A stretch of DNA of 64,000 nucleotides from NCBI RefSeq assembly GCF_900109545.1, contig NZ_FOAP01000025.1, positions 62,001-126,000 of the forward strand. Reading direction: 5' to 3'. Positions 7,384 to 15,247 of this stretch are shown here, one piece after another. The notes beneath the pieces were generated by a model. The model searched no databases. It had not been told where the DNA came from and was given only the letters and a program-made list of their open reading frames with translations. Both the position numbers and the translations under genes were made by a program. Source of the stretch: Stigmatella aurantiaca (lineage in GTDB: Bacteria > Myxococcota > Myxococcia > Myxococcales > Myxococcaceae). The stretch's first letter is position 1. The number at the start of each line of letters is the position of its first letter.

Positions 7384-9029
7384 CAGAAGCGGTACCCCAC
7401 TCCAGCGTGTCCACCCGTGAAGCCCACGGCCTGGCCCTGTCCGTCCACCACCACATACGTCAGCATCAGCTGCGCTTGAGACGTGAGCTCCAGCCGCTCG
7501 CCCAGGCGCCACACCACGCCTCCCACCACCCCCGGGCTGACGGTGAAGTAGCGCTGGGCGCCGGAAAACGCCTCCACGTCAAAGGACCTGTGCAGGTACA
7601 GCGCGGCCACACGTGGCCCCGCGAAAAGCGTCAGCCGCTCCCAGCGCCACAGGTACGGCACCGCCGCCCCCACCGTGAGCGTGGTGTAGCCGAAGGGGAC
7701 CTCGCTGCCCTGGGCCACCTGGAGCGCGCGCCGCCCCCGGCCCAGGCTCAGGTCGGCGAGCAGCCCCAGGTTCTGGAGGGGCGCGTCCTCCAGCCGCAGC
7801 ACCACGCCGGCCTGGGGCGCCGGGGGCAGCACGGTGCGCCTCCGGGCGCCATCCACGAAGGAGAACACGCCGCCCACGAGCGACAGCGACCGCCGGGGGA
7901 GGGCGTCCGACAGCAGCCGCTCCAGGGGCAGCCGCTCCCCGGGCGCCACGTCGAGCTCGCGCCGGACGAGGACCGCGCCGCCCTTGGTGAGCTCCACCGT
8001 GCGCCGGCCGGGCCCCACCGCCGCGCCGCCGGGCAGCTCCAGGCGCGGCTCGCCGTCCACCTTGAGCGTGAAGCCGTCCAGCCGCGGGTGGTAGGAGAAC
8101 AGCTCGGGCTGGCCCGTGCGGCGCAGGTGCCCGGAGAGGATGATGGGGTCCGCGCCCACCTCGAGGATCTCCGCCGACGGCCGCTGCCGGCCCTCGGTGA
8201 AGGCGAAGGTGCGGCGCCGTGAGTAGTCGTGGGCCTCGGTGGCGGTGACTGCGCCGTCCGCGTTGCGGTCCGCGGCGCCGCCCAGGCCCTCGATGAGGAA
8301 GTGCGTATAGATGTCGTTCCGCAGGCTCTCGTCCTCGCGTGCGGTCTCGCCCCAGTCGCTCGCGGCGAACACCATGGAGGCCCGGGAGGACTCCTCCAGC
8401 GGCCGCGCGTAGAAGCCGGACTTGATGCCGGCCAGCTCCACCTCCAGCTCCTGGGGCAGGAGCGACTTGCCGCTGCCGCTGTGGCACGTGGCCAGCACCA
8501 GCAGCCGCCGCCGGCTGGGCAACTGCTCGAACTCCGCCTTGAGCGCGTCCATGGAGAGCGCCGTCTGGGGGATGGCACGGTAGGAGGCATCCCGCGTGAC
8601 GAGGTAGCGGCTCAGCTCGCCCCGGCCATCGCGCGCCAGCGTGCCGTGGGCGGACAGGTACACCAGCACCACGTCATCGGGCCGGGTGGCCTCCCGTTTG
8701 AGCTTCCGCAGGGCCGCGAGGATGGCCTCGCGCGTGGTCTCCTCCGGGCGCGTGAGGACACGCACCTGATCGAAGCGGCCACGCGCCGGGTCTCCCAGCA
8801 CCGCCGCCAGATCCGTGGCGTCCTTCCCGGAGTAGCGCAGGCCGCGCCACTGCGGATCATCGAACGAGGACACGCCCACCAGCAACGCGAACCGCCGGGG
8901 GGTGTAGGCGCGCGACAGGTCCGTCGCGTCGAGCTGGAGGGGGACGAGGCCCCCCTTCTCCCGGGACGTGGCGGACGGGCTCGCGCAGGCGGTGAGGATG
9001 GCGAGCAGGATGGGGATGAAGCGCTTCAC
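7383..9029 (-). CDS. caspase-like (peptidase C14) lipoprotein with barrel-like C-terminus
   Basis: This 548-residue protein starts with a lipoprotein signal (ILTACAS, lipid-accepting Cys at about 15). Residues ~45-290 form a C14 caspase-like domain: ALLVGVSSFDD, then the His of the dyad in VYLSAHGTL (His128) and the Cys in LATCHSGSG (Cys182); both catalytic residues are present. Residues ~300-375 look like a PEGA-type beta linker (FTLKVDGEPRLELPGG). The last ~160 residues have alternating amphipathic strands and end in GVGYRF, the terminal aromatic expected of an outer-membrane beta-barrel. It starts with GTG and overlaps the anti-sigma stop as GTGA. The suggested location is the periplasmic face of the outer membrane. 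Substrate specificity is unknown. Confidence 0.82.
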   Translation of the reverse strand: MKRFIPILLAILTACASPSATSREKGGLVPLQLDATDLSRAYTPRRFALLVGVSSFDDPQWRGLRYSGKDATDLAAVLGDPARGRFDQVRVLTRPEETTREAILAALRKLKREATRPDDVVLVYLSAHGTLARDGRGELSRYLVTRDASYRAIPQTALSMDALKAEFEQLPSRRRLLVLATCHSGSGKSLLPQELEVELAGIKSGFYARPLEESSRASMVFAASDWGETAREDESLRNDIYTHFLIEGLGGAADRNADGAVTATEAHDYSRRRTFAFTEGRQRPSAEILEVGADPIILSGHLRRTGQPELFSYHPRLDGFTLKVDGEPRLELPGGAAVGPGRRTVELTKGGAVLVRRELDVAPGERLPLERLLSDALPRRSLSLVGGVFSFVDGARRRTVLPPAPQAGVVLRLEDAPLQNLGLLADLSLGRGRRALQVAQGSEVPFGYTTLTVGAAVPYLWRWERLTLFAGPRVAALYLHRSFDVEAFSGAQRYFTVSPGVVGGVVWRLGERLELTSQAQLMLTYVVVDGQGQAVGFTGGHAGVGYRF

Positions 9030-9802
9030 GGCCGGGGAGGAGTTTGTCCTGGTTGGACGCGCACGTCGAACCGCGCCACGGTGCCTGGGGGGACTTCCGT
9101 GGCCTCCTCGGAAGGCGCCTCCCCTGCGGCGAAGGCCACCAGCATCAGCGTCAGCGAGCCCTCGTCTCCCTCCAGGCTCACTCCCGCGAGGCCCTGCGGG
9201 CCCTCCAGGTCATGCGTCCCGGCTTCCAGGGGAAAGCGGCCGAGCAACTCCGGATGCTGGCCCTCGCGCTGCTGGTAGAGCAGGGCGGTGCCGCTCTCGG
9301 TGGCGTGGTAGCGCAGGAGCAGCACGTCCTCCGGGGCCACGGCGGCCCCGGGATCCAACCGGCGCAACTGCCCATCCAGGCCCCGGGCCACCACCGCCAG
9401 CTCCAGGGAAATGCGGCCCGGGCCCTTCACCCCGGTCCAGGGCGTCCCCTGGATGGCGGAGGGGGCGCGCAGCGAGGGCACCAGCACCACTGCTAGCAGG
9501 CAGGCCGCGAGGGCTCCGGCCATCCATCCCCACTGCCGCGCGGAGGGGGAGGGGAGGCGCCGGGGTGGCTTCAGGGCGCGCACGGGGGGGAGCGGGGCCG
9601 GGAGGTCCTCTACCGCGGGAGCGGGGGCGAGCCGCAGCAGCGCGGCGTCCACCTCGCCATCGAGAAGTCCTGGTCCGTCGTGGCGGGCAAGGAAGGTCTC
9701 GCAGGCCTCGCAGGGGGCGGCCAGGTGCTCACGGAAGTAGGCGACGGCCTCGGGCTCCCGGGTGGAGAGCGCGTGCATCGCGGCGGCATCCAGGTGTCTC
9801 AT
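9026..9802 (-). CDS. membrane anti-sigma factor
   Basis: This 258-residue protein lies three bases after the ECF sigma gene. Its N-terminus has a zinc-finger-like His-Cys-Cys cluster (His26, Cys31, Cys34 in HLAAPCEACETF), comparable to the ZAS motif of anti-sigma factors although the His-Cys spacing is one residue longer. A Pro-rich linker leads to a single membrane helix at about residues 91-110 (GALAACLLAVVLV). The periplasmic part (~140 residues) is beta-rich with LDPGAAVAPEDVLLLRYHA, which resembles DUF4384-type sensor domains. The expected role is to hold the sigma factor at the membrane until an envelope signal arrives. The caspase gene overlaps its stop codon. Confidence 0.75.
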   Translation of the reverse strand: MRHLDAAAMHALSTREPEAVAYFREHLAAPCEACETFLARHDGPGLLDGEVDAALLRLAPAPAVEDLPAPLPPVRALKPPRRLPSPSARQWGWMAGALAACLLAVVLVPSLRAPSAIQGTPWTGVKGPGRISLELAVVARGLDGQLRRLDPGAAVAPEDVLLLRYHATESGTALLYQQREGQHPELLGRFPLEAGTHDLEGPQGLAGVSLEGDEGSLTLMLVAFAAGEAPSEEATEVPPGTVARFDVRVQPGQTPPRP

Positions 9803-9805
9803 GTC

Positions 9806-10417
9806 TCACTCCCACCGTCCGGCGAGCACCCGCTGGAGCAGCTCCCGTTTGATGCGCCCGCGGAAGCGCTCCAGCCGCATCGTCACCGCGCTCTTGCCCA
9901 CCCCGAGCTGCTCGGCAATCTCCCGCGCCGTGAGATGCCCCTCGATGTAGAACAGGTGCACGGTCGTCTTCTCCTCACCCTCGGGCAGCTCGGCGATGAG
10001 CTGGCGCACCACCGCGATGTCCCGCTCCACCTGGAGCGCCTCGGGAAAGGCCGGTACCGCCTCGGGGGCCGGATCCGGCAGTTCCTCTTCCAGCCGCCGG
10101 AGGGACGAGCGGCGCTCCAGGCGCGTGCGGGCCCGGTTCCGGGCAATGGCCAGCAGCCACGGCTCGAACGCCGCGGCCTCCTTCAGCCGGGGCAACCCCC
10201 GGAACGCCCGCACATAGGCCTCTTGAATGACGTCCTCCACCTCGTCGGCATCCAACGTGCCGAAACCCGCGACCAGCCGCGCCACCAGGGGACGGGTGCG
10301 CCGGTACAGCGCATTGAAGGCAGACCTCTCCCCTTGGGCCGCCCGCCGCACCTGGTCCGTGAGTCCCTCTGTTTCACCCACCTGGCCTCCAGACCTCCCG
10401 GCGCGCGGATCGGCCAC
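9806..10417 (-). CDS. ECF-type RNA polymerase sigma factor
   Basis: This is a 203-residue extracytoplasmic-function sigma factor. Region 2 is seen in DEVEDVIQEAYVRAFRGLPR and FEPWLLAIARNRA; region 4 is a helix-turn-helix with EGHLTAREIAEQLGVGKSAV. Regions 1.1 and 3 are absent, as expected for the ECF group. The start is a GTG at 10417 only eight bases from a GATAAT element on the same strand, so the transcript may be leaderless. It heads a unit with an anti-sigma factor, a caspase-like lipoprotein and a small lipoprotein. ECF sigma factors usually activate their own operon, so the caspase is probably part of the regulon. Confidence 0.92.
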   Translation of the reverse strand: MADPRAGRSGGQVGETEGLTDQVRRAAQGERSAFNALYRRTRPLVARLVAGFGTLDADEVEDVIQEAYVRAFRGLPRLKEAAAFEPWLLAIARNRARTRLERRSSLRRLEEELPDPAPEAVPAFPEALQVERDIAVVRQLIAELPEGEEKTTVHLFYIEGHLTAREIAEQLGVGKSAVTMRLERFRGRIKRELLQRVLAGRWE

Positions 10418-10425
10418 ACGCCCGA

Positions 10426-10431
10426 ATTATC
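10426..10431 (-). promoter_or_regulatory. candidate -10 element before the ECF sigma gene
   Basis: On the minus strand this reads GATAAT, one mismatch from the housekeeping TATAAT. The sigma gene's GTG lies eight bases downstream, so transcription would begin at or next to the start codon. No convincing -35 box is seen at the usual distance. It could be a basal promoter separate from any autoregulated ECF promoter. Confidence 0.35.
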
Positions 10432-10476
10432 CCCCGGCTTTCGCCCTTTCTGGAGGCGAGGCAGGGGCCGGGGGGC

Positions 10477-10950
10477 TCACTGCATGTAGGTGTCACGCAG
10501 ACGCTTCAGGAGCGCGGTCAGTTTTCCCACGCCCGGGGCATCGCAGCCGGCAATCTGCGCCCGGTAGCTCCTGTTCTCCAATTCCAAGGTGAGCCAGACG
10601 CTGGCATCGGTGACGGTCCCGCAGGGCTGCTCCCCGCGCTCCAGGGTCTCCAGCAAACCGGAGTCCGTGGCGGTCTCCCGGACGTCTTCCAGCGCGTGTG
10701 GGGGCAGGAGGACTTCCTGGACGGGCCCGCCGGGAGCATTGAAGCGGTCCACGCGGAAGGTGCCATCGGCCCGCACCTCGTCCGAGCCCTCGCAGTCCAT
10801 GCCTTCCGAGCAGGGGCCTTGCGCGCTCTCCACGAGGAGCCGCCGGAAGGACTCCGGCTCGGAGCCGCCGCAGGCAAGCAGTCCCACCGTGGCGCCCCCC
10901 ACGGCGAGGCGGGCCAGGGACCGGAAAACCGAAGCGCGAGGGGCATGCAT
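10477..10950 (-). CDS. putative lipoprotein of unknown function
   Basis: This 157-residue protein begins with an N-terminal signal that fits a lipoprotein (VGLLACGGS). The mature part has five further cysteines and an EVLLPPHALEDVRETA segment. I do not recognise the family. It lies on the same strand upstream of the ECF sigma gene with a 59-base gap that contains the candidate -10 element, so it may be transcribed separately. It is divergent from the OPT transporter, with about 78 bases between starts. The ATG at 10948-10950 is chosen because it opens the signal peptide; the longer frame to 11376 would run antisense into the transporter. Confidence 0.65.
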   Translation of the reverse strand: MHAPRASVFRSLARLAVGGATVGLLACGGSEPESFRRLLVESAQGPCSEGMDCEGSDEVRADGTFRVDRFNAPGGPVQEVLLPPHALEDVRETATDSGLLETLERGEQPCGTVTDASVWLTLELENRSYRAQIAGCDAPGVGKLTALLKRLRDTYMQ

Positions 10951-11028
10951 CCCGCCCCCATACGCCCGCTGCCTCCTCCCCATCAAGCCGCCCCGCAGGA
11001 CCAGGCCGTGCGCTAATGTGTGCTCCCC

Positions 11029-12849
11029 ATGGCTGATGTGTCTTCGTCTCCCCCCGGAAGTGCCCGGTTTGGCTGGTTGCCGGCGCCAGGCACCTGGAAG
11101 TTCCACCTGCTCTTGAGCGCGGTGGCCATCTTCATCCTGGGGCCCCTGGGCGGCGTGGCCGCCTCCTATATGAACTTCAGCCTGGGGTTCTTCGTGGGCG
11201 GGCAGGTGCTGGCGGGCATCCTGGGCAGCGCCGTCACGTACGGCTATGGCCCCGAGGGCAAGCACGGCGCCAACTTCATGCAGACGATGGCCGCCTCGGT
11301 GGCGTCCCTGTGCGCCATGGCGGTGCTGCTCCAGGCCATGGTGTGGCTGGGCATGCCGCAGCCGCCCGCCTGGCACCTGATGCTCTTCGTCGGGTGCGTG
11401 GGCATGTTCGGCGTGGGCGTGGGTATGCTCTACACGCCGCTGCTCGTGGACCGGCTGCAGCTCGACTACCCCTCGGGCTACGCGGTGGCCAACATCCTCC
11501 GGGCGCTCACCGACAAGCGCATCCTCAAGGTCTCCATCGCCAAGCTGGGCGGCGGCACGGCCCTGGGCGCGCTGGTGGCCTGGCTCACCGAGACGTCGCG
11601 GACCTTGGCGAGCCTAGGGGTGAGCGGCTCCACGTTGGGCGCGGGCATGGTGGTGGGCAGCCGCGTCACGGTGCCAGCCCTCCTGGGCGGCCTGGTGGGC
11701 CTGGCCCTTACACCCCCCTTGCGGGAGTGGGGCTGGCTGGGGCCGCAGGATCCGTTTCGCAAGATTGGCTTCCTGGCCGGCCTGGGGATGATCTGCGGCG
11801 CCGCCGTGGTCGACCTGGCCCTGCTGGCGCGGCAGGCGGTGGACCGCGTGCGCAACCGGGCGCAGGCGGTGGAAGGCGAGGTGCCCGCTTGGAAGCAGGT
11901 GAGCCTGCCCCGGCTGTTCGCGTGGGTGGCCTTCTGGGGCGTGGCGGTGGTGGCCGTGGCCACGCAGCTCCTGAATCAGCCCCTGGGCTTCGTCCTGTTC
12001 GGCATGGCGCTGTCGCTGCTCTTCGTGCTCATCAACGGCATCTCCTACGGCATCACCGACCAGAACCCCATCTCCAGCGCCTTCGTCGTCTCGGTGCTGC
12101 TGATGTCGATGCTGGGGCTGAAGAACCCGGTGGTGGCGGTGATGTCCTCCAGCATCCTGCTCATCTGCACCTCGGTGGGCTGTGACATGCAGCAGGACCG
12201 CTCCACCGGCTGGCGGCTGGGCACGGACCGGACGATCCAGTTCCGCTACCAGGTGGTGGGCATCGTGATGGGCTCGGTGCTGTGCGTGGGGCTGGCGCGC
12301 GTCTTCATGACGGCCTACCCCGTGCTGGCCATCAACCAGCTCGACACGCCGGGCGCGGACGTGGGGCAGTGGAACTCGGCGATGACGTACAAGCTCGTGG
12401 GCGCCATCCGGAGCCTGGGGGCGCTGTCGGACCACACCCTGAAGGCGCTGGCGGTGGGCCTGGGGCTCGGCTTCGTCCTGGAGGTCGCCCGCAAGGTGCT
12501 CCGGGGCAACGCGCGCTACCAGGGGTTCGTGAAGGGCTCGCCCCGGGGCGCCGCGGTGGGGTGGACGATGGACTCGGTGGTGCTGGCGAGCCCCTACGCC
12601 TCGTCGTTCGGCGCCTTCGTCAGCCTGCCGTCGGCCATCTGGTTCGGCGTGGGCGGCATCGCCTCGTCGCTCTGGAACACCTGGACGAAGCGCAGCGCCC
12701 CCCAGGCCTCGGGAACGCCGGGCGAGGGGGGAGAGGCGGTGCCCGAGGACATGAGCACCACCTCCCTGCTGGGTGGAGGCCTCATCGCCGGCGAGTCGCT
12801 CTTCTTCCTCGTCGTGGGGCTCGTCGGCCTGGTGACGCTGCTGGGCTGA
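11029..12849 (+). CDS. OPT-family oligopeptide/metal-chelate transporter
   Basis: This is an inner-membrane transporter of about 606 residues with some 14-16 hydrophobic helices. OPT-family features include the early GGVAASYMNFSLGFFVGGQVLAG-like segment, the LQLDYPSGYAVANILRAL block and the ISYGITDQNPISSAF loop. Bacterial OPT members move small peptides or metal-peptide chelates into the cell with protons. The ATG at 11029 is chosen over a GTG nine bases earlier. It is divergent from a lipoprotein gene and ends two bases before the convergent ParB-like gene, so there is no room for a separate terminator. Its substrate cannot be read from sequence. Confidence 0.8.
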   Translation: MADVSSSPPGSARFGWLPAPGTWKFHLLLSAVAIFILGPLGGVAASYMNFSLGFFVGGQVLAGILGSAVTYGYGPEGKHGANFMQTMAASVASLCAMAVLLQAMVWLGMPQPPAWHLMLFVGCVGMFGVGVGMLYTPLLVDRLQLDYPSGYAVANILRALTDKRILKVSIAKLGGGTALGALVAWLTETSRTLASLGVSGSTLGAGMVVGSRVTVPALLGGLVGLALTPPLREWGWLGPQDPFRKIGFLAGLGMICGAAVVDLALLARQAVDRVRNRAQAVEGEVPAWKQVSLPRLFAWVAFWGVAVVAVATQLLNQPLGFVLFGMALSLLFVLINGISYGITDQNPISSAFVVSVLLMSMLGLKNPVVAVMSSSILLICTSVGCDMQQDRSTGWRLGTDRTIQFRYQVVGIVMGSVLCVGLARVFMTAYPVLAINQLDTPGADVGQWNSAMTYKLVGAIRSLGALSDHTLKALAVGLGLGFVLEVARKVLRGNARYQGFVKGSPRGAAVGWTMDSVVLASPYASSFGAFVSLPSAIWFGVGGIASSLWNTWTKRSAPQASGTPGEGGEAVPEDMSTTSLLGGGLIAGESLFFLVVGLVGLVTLLG

Positions 12850-12851
12850 CG

Positions 12852-13844
12852 CTACTCCTCGTCCGGCTCCGCGCCGCCCGCGCCCCCCATGCGGGAGATG
12901 TCGTCCTTGTTCACCTTGTCCAGGTTGAACTTCCGGGCGCTGGCGAGCATCCGCGCCACGCTCGGGCCAAACTCGGAGGGGCTGTCGTCCTTCTTGAAGC
13001 GCAGGAAGTTGATGCGCGCGACGACGAAGTTCTTCAGGTAGGGGTTCTGCAGGCCCCGCTCCTTGAGCGCGGTGACGATGCGGGTCACCTCATCGTCCAG
13101 CTCCAGCAGCCGGTCCGCGCGCGCCTCCCGCTCCCGGAGCGCTTCCTCCAGCGGCAGGTCCAGGAAGCGCTCCACCCGCTTGACGAAGGGGTGGTAGGCG
13201 CCCGCCGAGTAGCGGGGCCGCTTCTCGTACGCCGCGCCCAGGGTGATGAAGGCGGGCTCCTCGAAGAGGTGGGCGAAGGCCGACTCCTTCCCCGCGCGCG
13301 AGCCCGTGAGCCCGCGGTGCATGCGGATGACCTCCAGCGAGCGCTCCTTGAGGTTGTGGGCCTTCTCCGTGTTGAGGGCGAGGATCTGATAGGCCACGTC
13401 CTCCTCGGGCAGCACCAGGGCCACCATTGCCTTGGCGCCCAGCATCTTCGAGGCGTGCAGGCGGTGGTTGCCGTTGGGCGTCCAGTAGCGCCCGTCCTTG
13501 CGGATGGCGATGACGGGGTCCAGGAAGCGGTCCAGCCGCTCCATGGCGCCCACCAGCCGCTTCACGTGGGGCTCGGACAGGTCGCGCTGGTAGGGCGTGG
13601 GCTCGACCTTGTCGATAGGCAGCGCGGCGAACACCACCGTGTGGGCGCCCAGCGGATCCCGGTACACCGCGAGCACCTCGCCCCCATCCTGATGGATGCC
13701 CTGAATGAGCTCAGTGGGAGGCGTGGCGGCCTCGCTGGCCACCTCCGCCGCCGAGAGCCCCCGCGAGCGGGGCTCAGCCTTCTTGCGGCGGGGTTTACGG
13801 GGCGTGGTGCTCCGGGCCCGGGTGCCTGCCTTCTTCGCTGCCAT
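12852..13844 (-). CDS. ParB/Spo0J N-terminal-domain protein
   Basis: This protein of 330 residues opens with a Lys/Arg-rich tail (about 40 residues, e.g. TPRKPRRKKAEPR). A ParB N-terminal-like domain follows: LPIDKVEPTPYQRDLSEPHVKRL, with the GRYWTPNGNHRLHASKMLGAKA block corresponding to ParB box II, where the usual GERR is GNHR. The rest is helical with no clear helix-turn-helix. In ParB-like proteins this fold binds or hydrolyses CTP or acts as a nuclease. The gene is the third of a minus-strand set after tldD and tldE (39-base gap), with GGAGG and AGGGA upstream of its ATG. It is unlikely to be the chromosomal ParB because there is no ParA nearby. Its role is unknown. Confidence 0.75.
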   Translation of the reverse strand: MAAKKAGTRARSTTPRKPRRKKAEPRSRGLSAAEVASEAATPPTELIQGIHQDGGEVLAVYRDPLGAHTVVFAALPIDKVEPTPYQRDLSEPHVKRLVGAMERLDRFLDPVIAIRKDGRYWTPNGNHRLHASKMLGAKAMVALVLPEEDVAYQILALNTEKAHNLKERSLEVIRMHRGLTGSRAGKESAFAHLFEEPAFITLGAAYEKRPRYSAGAYHPFVKRVERFLDLPLEEALREREARADRLLELDDEVTRIVTALKERGLQNPYLKNFVVARINFLRFKKDDSPSEFGPSVARMLASARKFNLDKVNKDDISRMGGAGGAEPDEE

Positions 13845-13883
13845 ACGTCCCTTTCCTCCGGGGAGACGGGAAGCCGCTGGGGC

Positions 13884-15233
13884 TCAGTCTCCCGAGATGG
13901 TGAGCTGTTTGAAGCGCAAGGTGGGGGCGCCCGACGAGCCACGGAACTGGAGATCGTTGCCGATGCCGTCCAGGTCCTGGAGCATCTGCAGGAGGTTGCC
14001 CGCCACGGTGACTTCCTGCACCGCGTAGGTCAGCTCGCCGTTTTCGATCCAGAGGCCGTTGGCGCCGCGCGAGTAGTCGCCCGTCACCGGGTTGGCCCCG
14101 CTGCCCAGCATGGCGGTGACGTAGAAGCCGTTCTTCACCTCGCGCACCAGCTCCTCCGGGGTGCGCGTGCCCGGCTCCAGGTACAGGTTGTTCGTGCCGA
14201 TGTGCGGCAGCGAGCTGTAGCCCCGGGCCGCGTTGCCCGTCGTCTTCGCCTTCGCCTTGCGGGCGGTGAACGAGTCGTACAGGTAGTTGCGCAGCACGCC
14301 CTTGTCGAGCAGGGCGGTGCGGCGGGTGGCCACGCCCTCGCCGTCGAAGGGGGAGGTGCCCAGCCCGCGCTTGAGCAGTCCGTCATCCACCACCGTCACG
14401 GTCTCGGGCGCCAGGCGCTTGCCCAGCTTGGAGACGAAGACGCTGGAGTTCTTGTAGATGGCGTTGCCGTCGGCCGCCGAGGCGATGTTGTTCACGAAGG
14501 AGGCGGCCACCAGCGGATCGAAAATCACCGGCACCTGCTGGGTCTTCGCCCGCTTCGCGCCGAGCATGCGCACCGCGCGCCGCGCCGCCTCGCGCCCCAC
14601 CGACTCGGGCGCGTCCAGGTCCGAGAGGAAGCGCTTGTAGTCGATCCAGTAGCTCGTCTGGAGCTGGCCGTTCTCGGCGGCCACGGGCGAGGCGGCCAGG
14701 TACACGTACGTGCCCGCGTAGCCTGCCGACATGCCCTCGCTGGAGGCGACATACACCTCGGAGACGTAGTCCCCGGCGCCCACGTTGTCGAAGGTGGTGA
14801 TGCGCGGGTCCACCGCCTTGCCCGCCTTCTCCATCTCCAGCGCGGCCTTGATCTTCCAGTCCCCGGCGAGGCTCGCCACCGCCGGGTCATACAGCTCCCC
14901 GGTGTCCCCCAGCTTGCCCAGCTCCTTGAGGTTGGGCAGGCCGTTGAGCTTGTTGGGGGCCGCGGCCTGGGCCAGTTGTAGCGCCCGGTCCACGAAGCCC
15001 TCCAGGGAGGAGGGATCGAAGTCCGAGGTGTAGGCAAAGCCCAGGCGGTGATCCTTGGTGATGACGCGCAGGCCCACGCCCTTGCTGGTGGCCTCGGTCA
15101 AATCCTCGATTTCGCCATCGCGCACCCGGCAACTGCTCTGCCGGCCTGCTTCGATGAAGGCCTCTGCCTGCTTGGCGCCCTTCTTCTTGGCGCGTTGGAC
15201 GAGCTTCTTCGCGAGCTGTTCGTAGCCAGTCAT
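13884..15233 (-). CDS. tldE: TldE/PmbA-family subunit of the TldD-TldE protease
   Basis: This is the 449-residue non-catalytic-type partner of TldD. Family features include the N-terminal SSCRVRDGEIEDLTEATSKG block, VITKDHRLGFAYTSD, the segment around PVIFDPLVAASFVNNIASA, and the C-terminal GDYSRGANGLWIENGELTY. It lacks the HExxxH zinc motif, as expected for TldE/PmbA. TldD and TldE form a heterodimeric metalloprotease that trims unfolded or modified peptides, including RiPP precursors and CcdA. It lies 14 bases downstream of tldD, so it is almost certainly cotranscribed and the two are made together. Confidence 0.9.
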   Translation of the reverse strand: MTGYEQLAKKLVQRAKKKGAKQAEAFIEAGRQSSCRVRDGEIEDLTEATSKGVGLRVITKDHRLGFAYTSDFDPSSLEGFVDRALQLAQAAAPNKLNGLPNLKELGKLGDTGELYDPAVASLAGDWKIKAALEMEKAGKAVDPRITTFDNVGAGDYVSEVYVASSEGMSAGYAGTYVYLAASPVAAENGQLQTSYWIDYKRFLSDLDAPESVGREAARRAVRMLGAKRAKTQQVPVIFDPLVAASFVNNIASAADGNAIYKNSSVFVSKLGKRLAPETVTVVDDGLLKRGLGTSPFDGEGVATRRTALLDKGVLRNYLYDSFTARKAKAKTTGNAARGYSSLPHIGTNNLYLEPGTRTPEELVREVKNGFYVTAMLGSGANPVTGDYSRGANGLWIENGELTYAVQEVTVAGNLLQMLQDLDGIGNDLQFRGSSGAPTLRFKQLTISGD

Positions 15234-15247
15234 GGAGTCCGTGTGCC

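Noticed and set aside
12282-14981. 899-residue plus-strand frame
   Set aside because: It runs through the end of the OPT gene and antisense to the ParB-like and tldE genes; no motif and no ribosome site.
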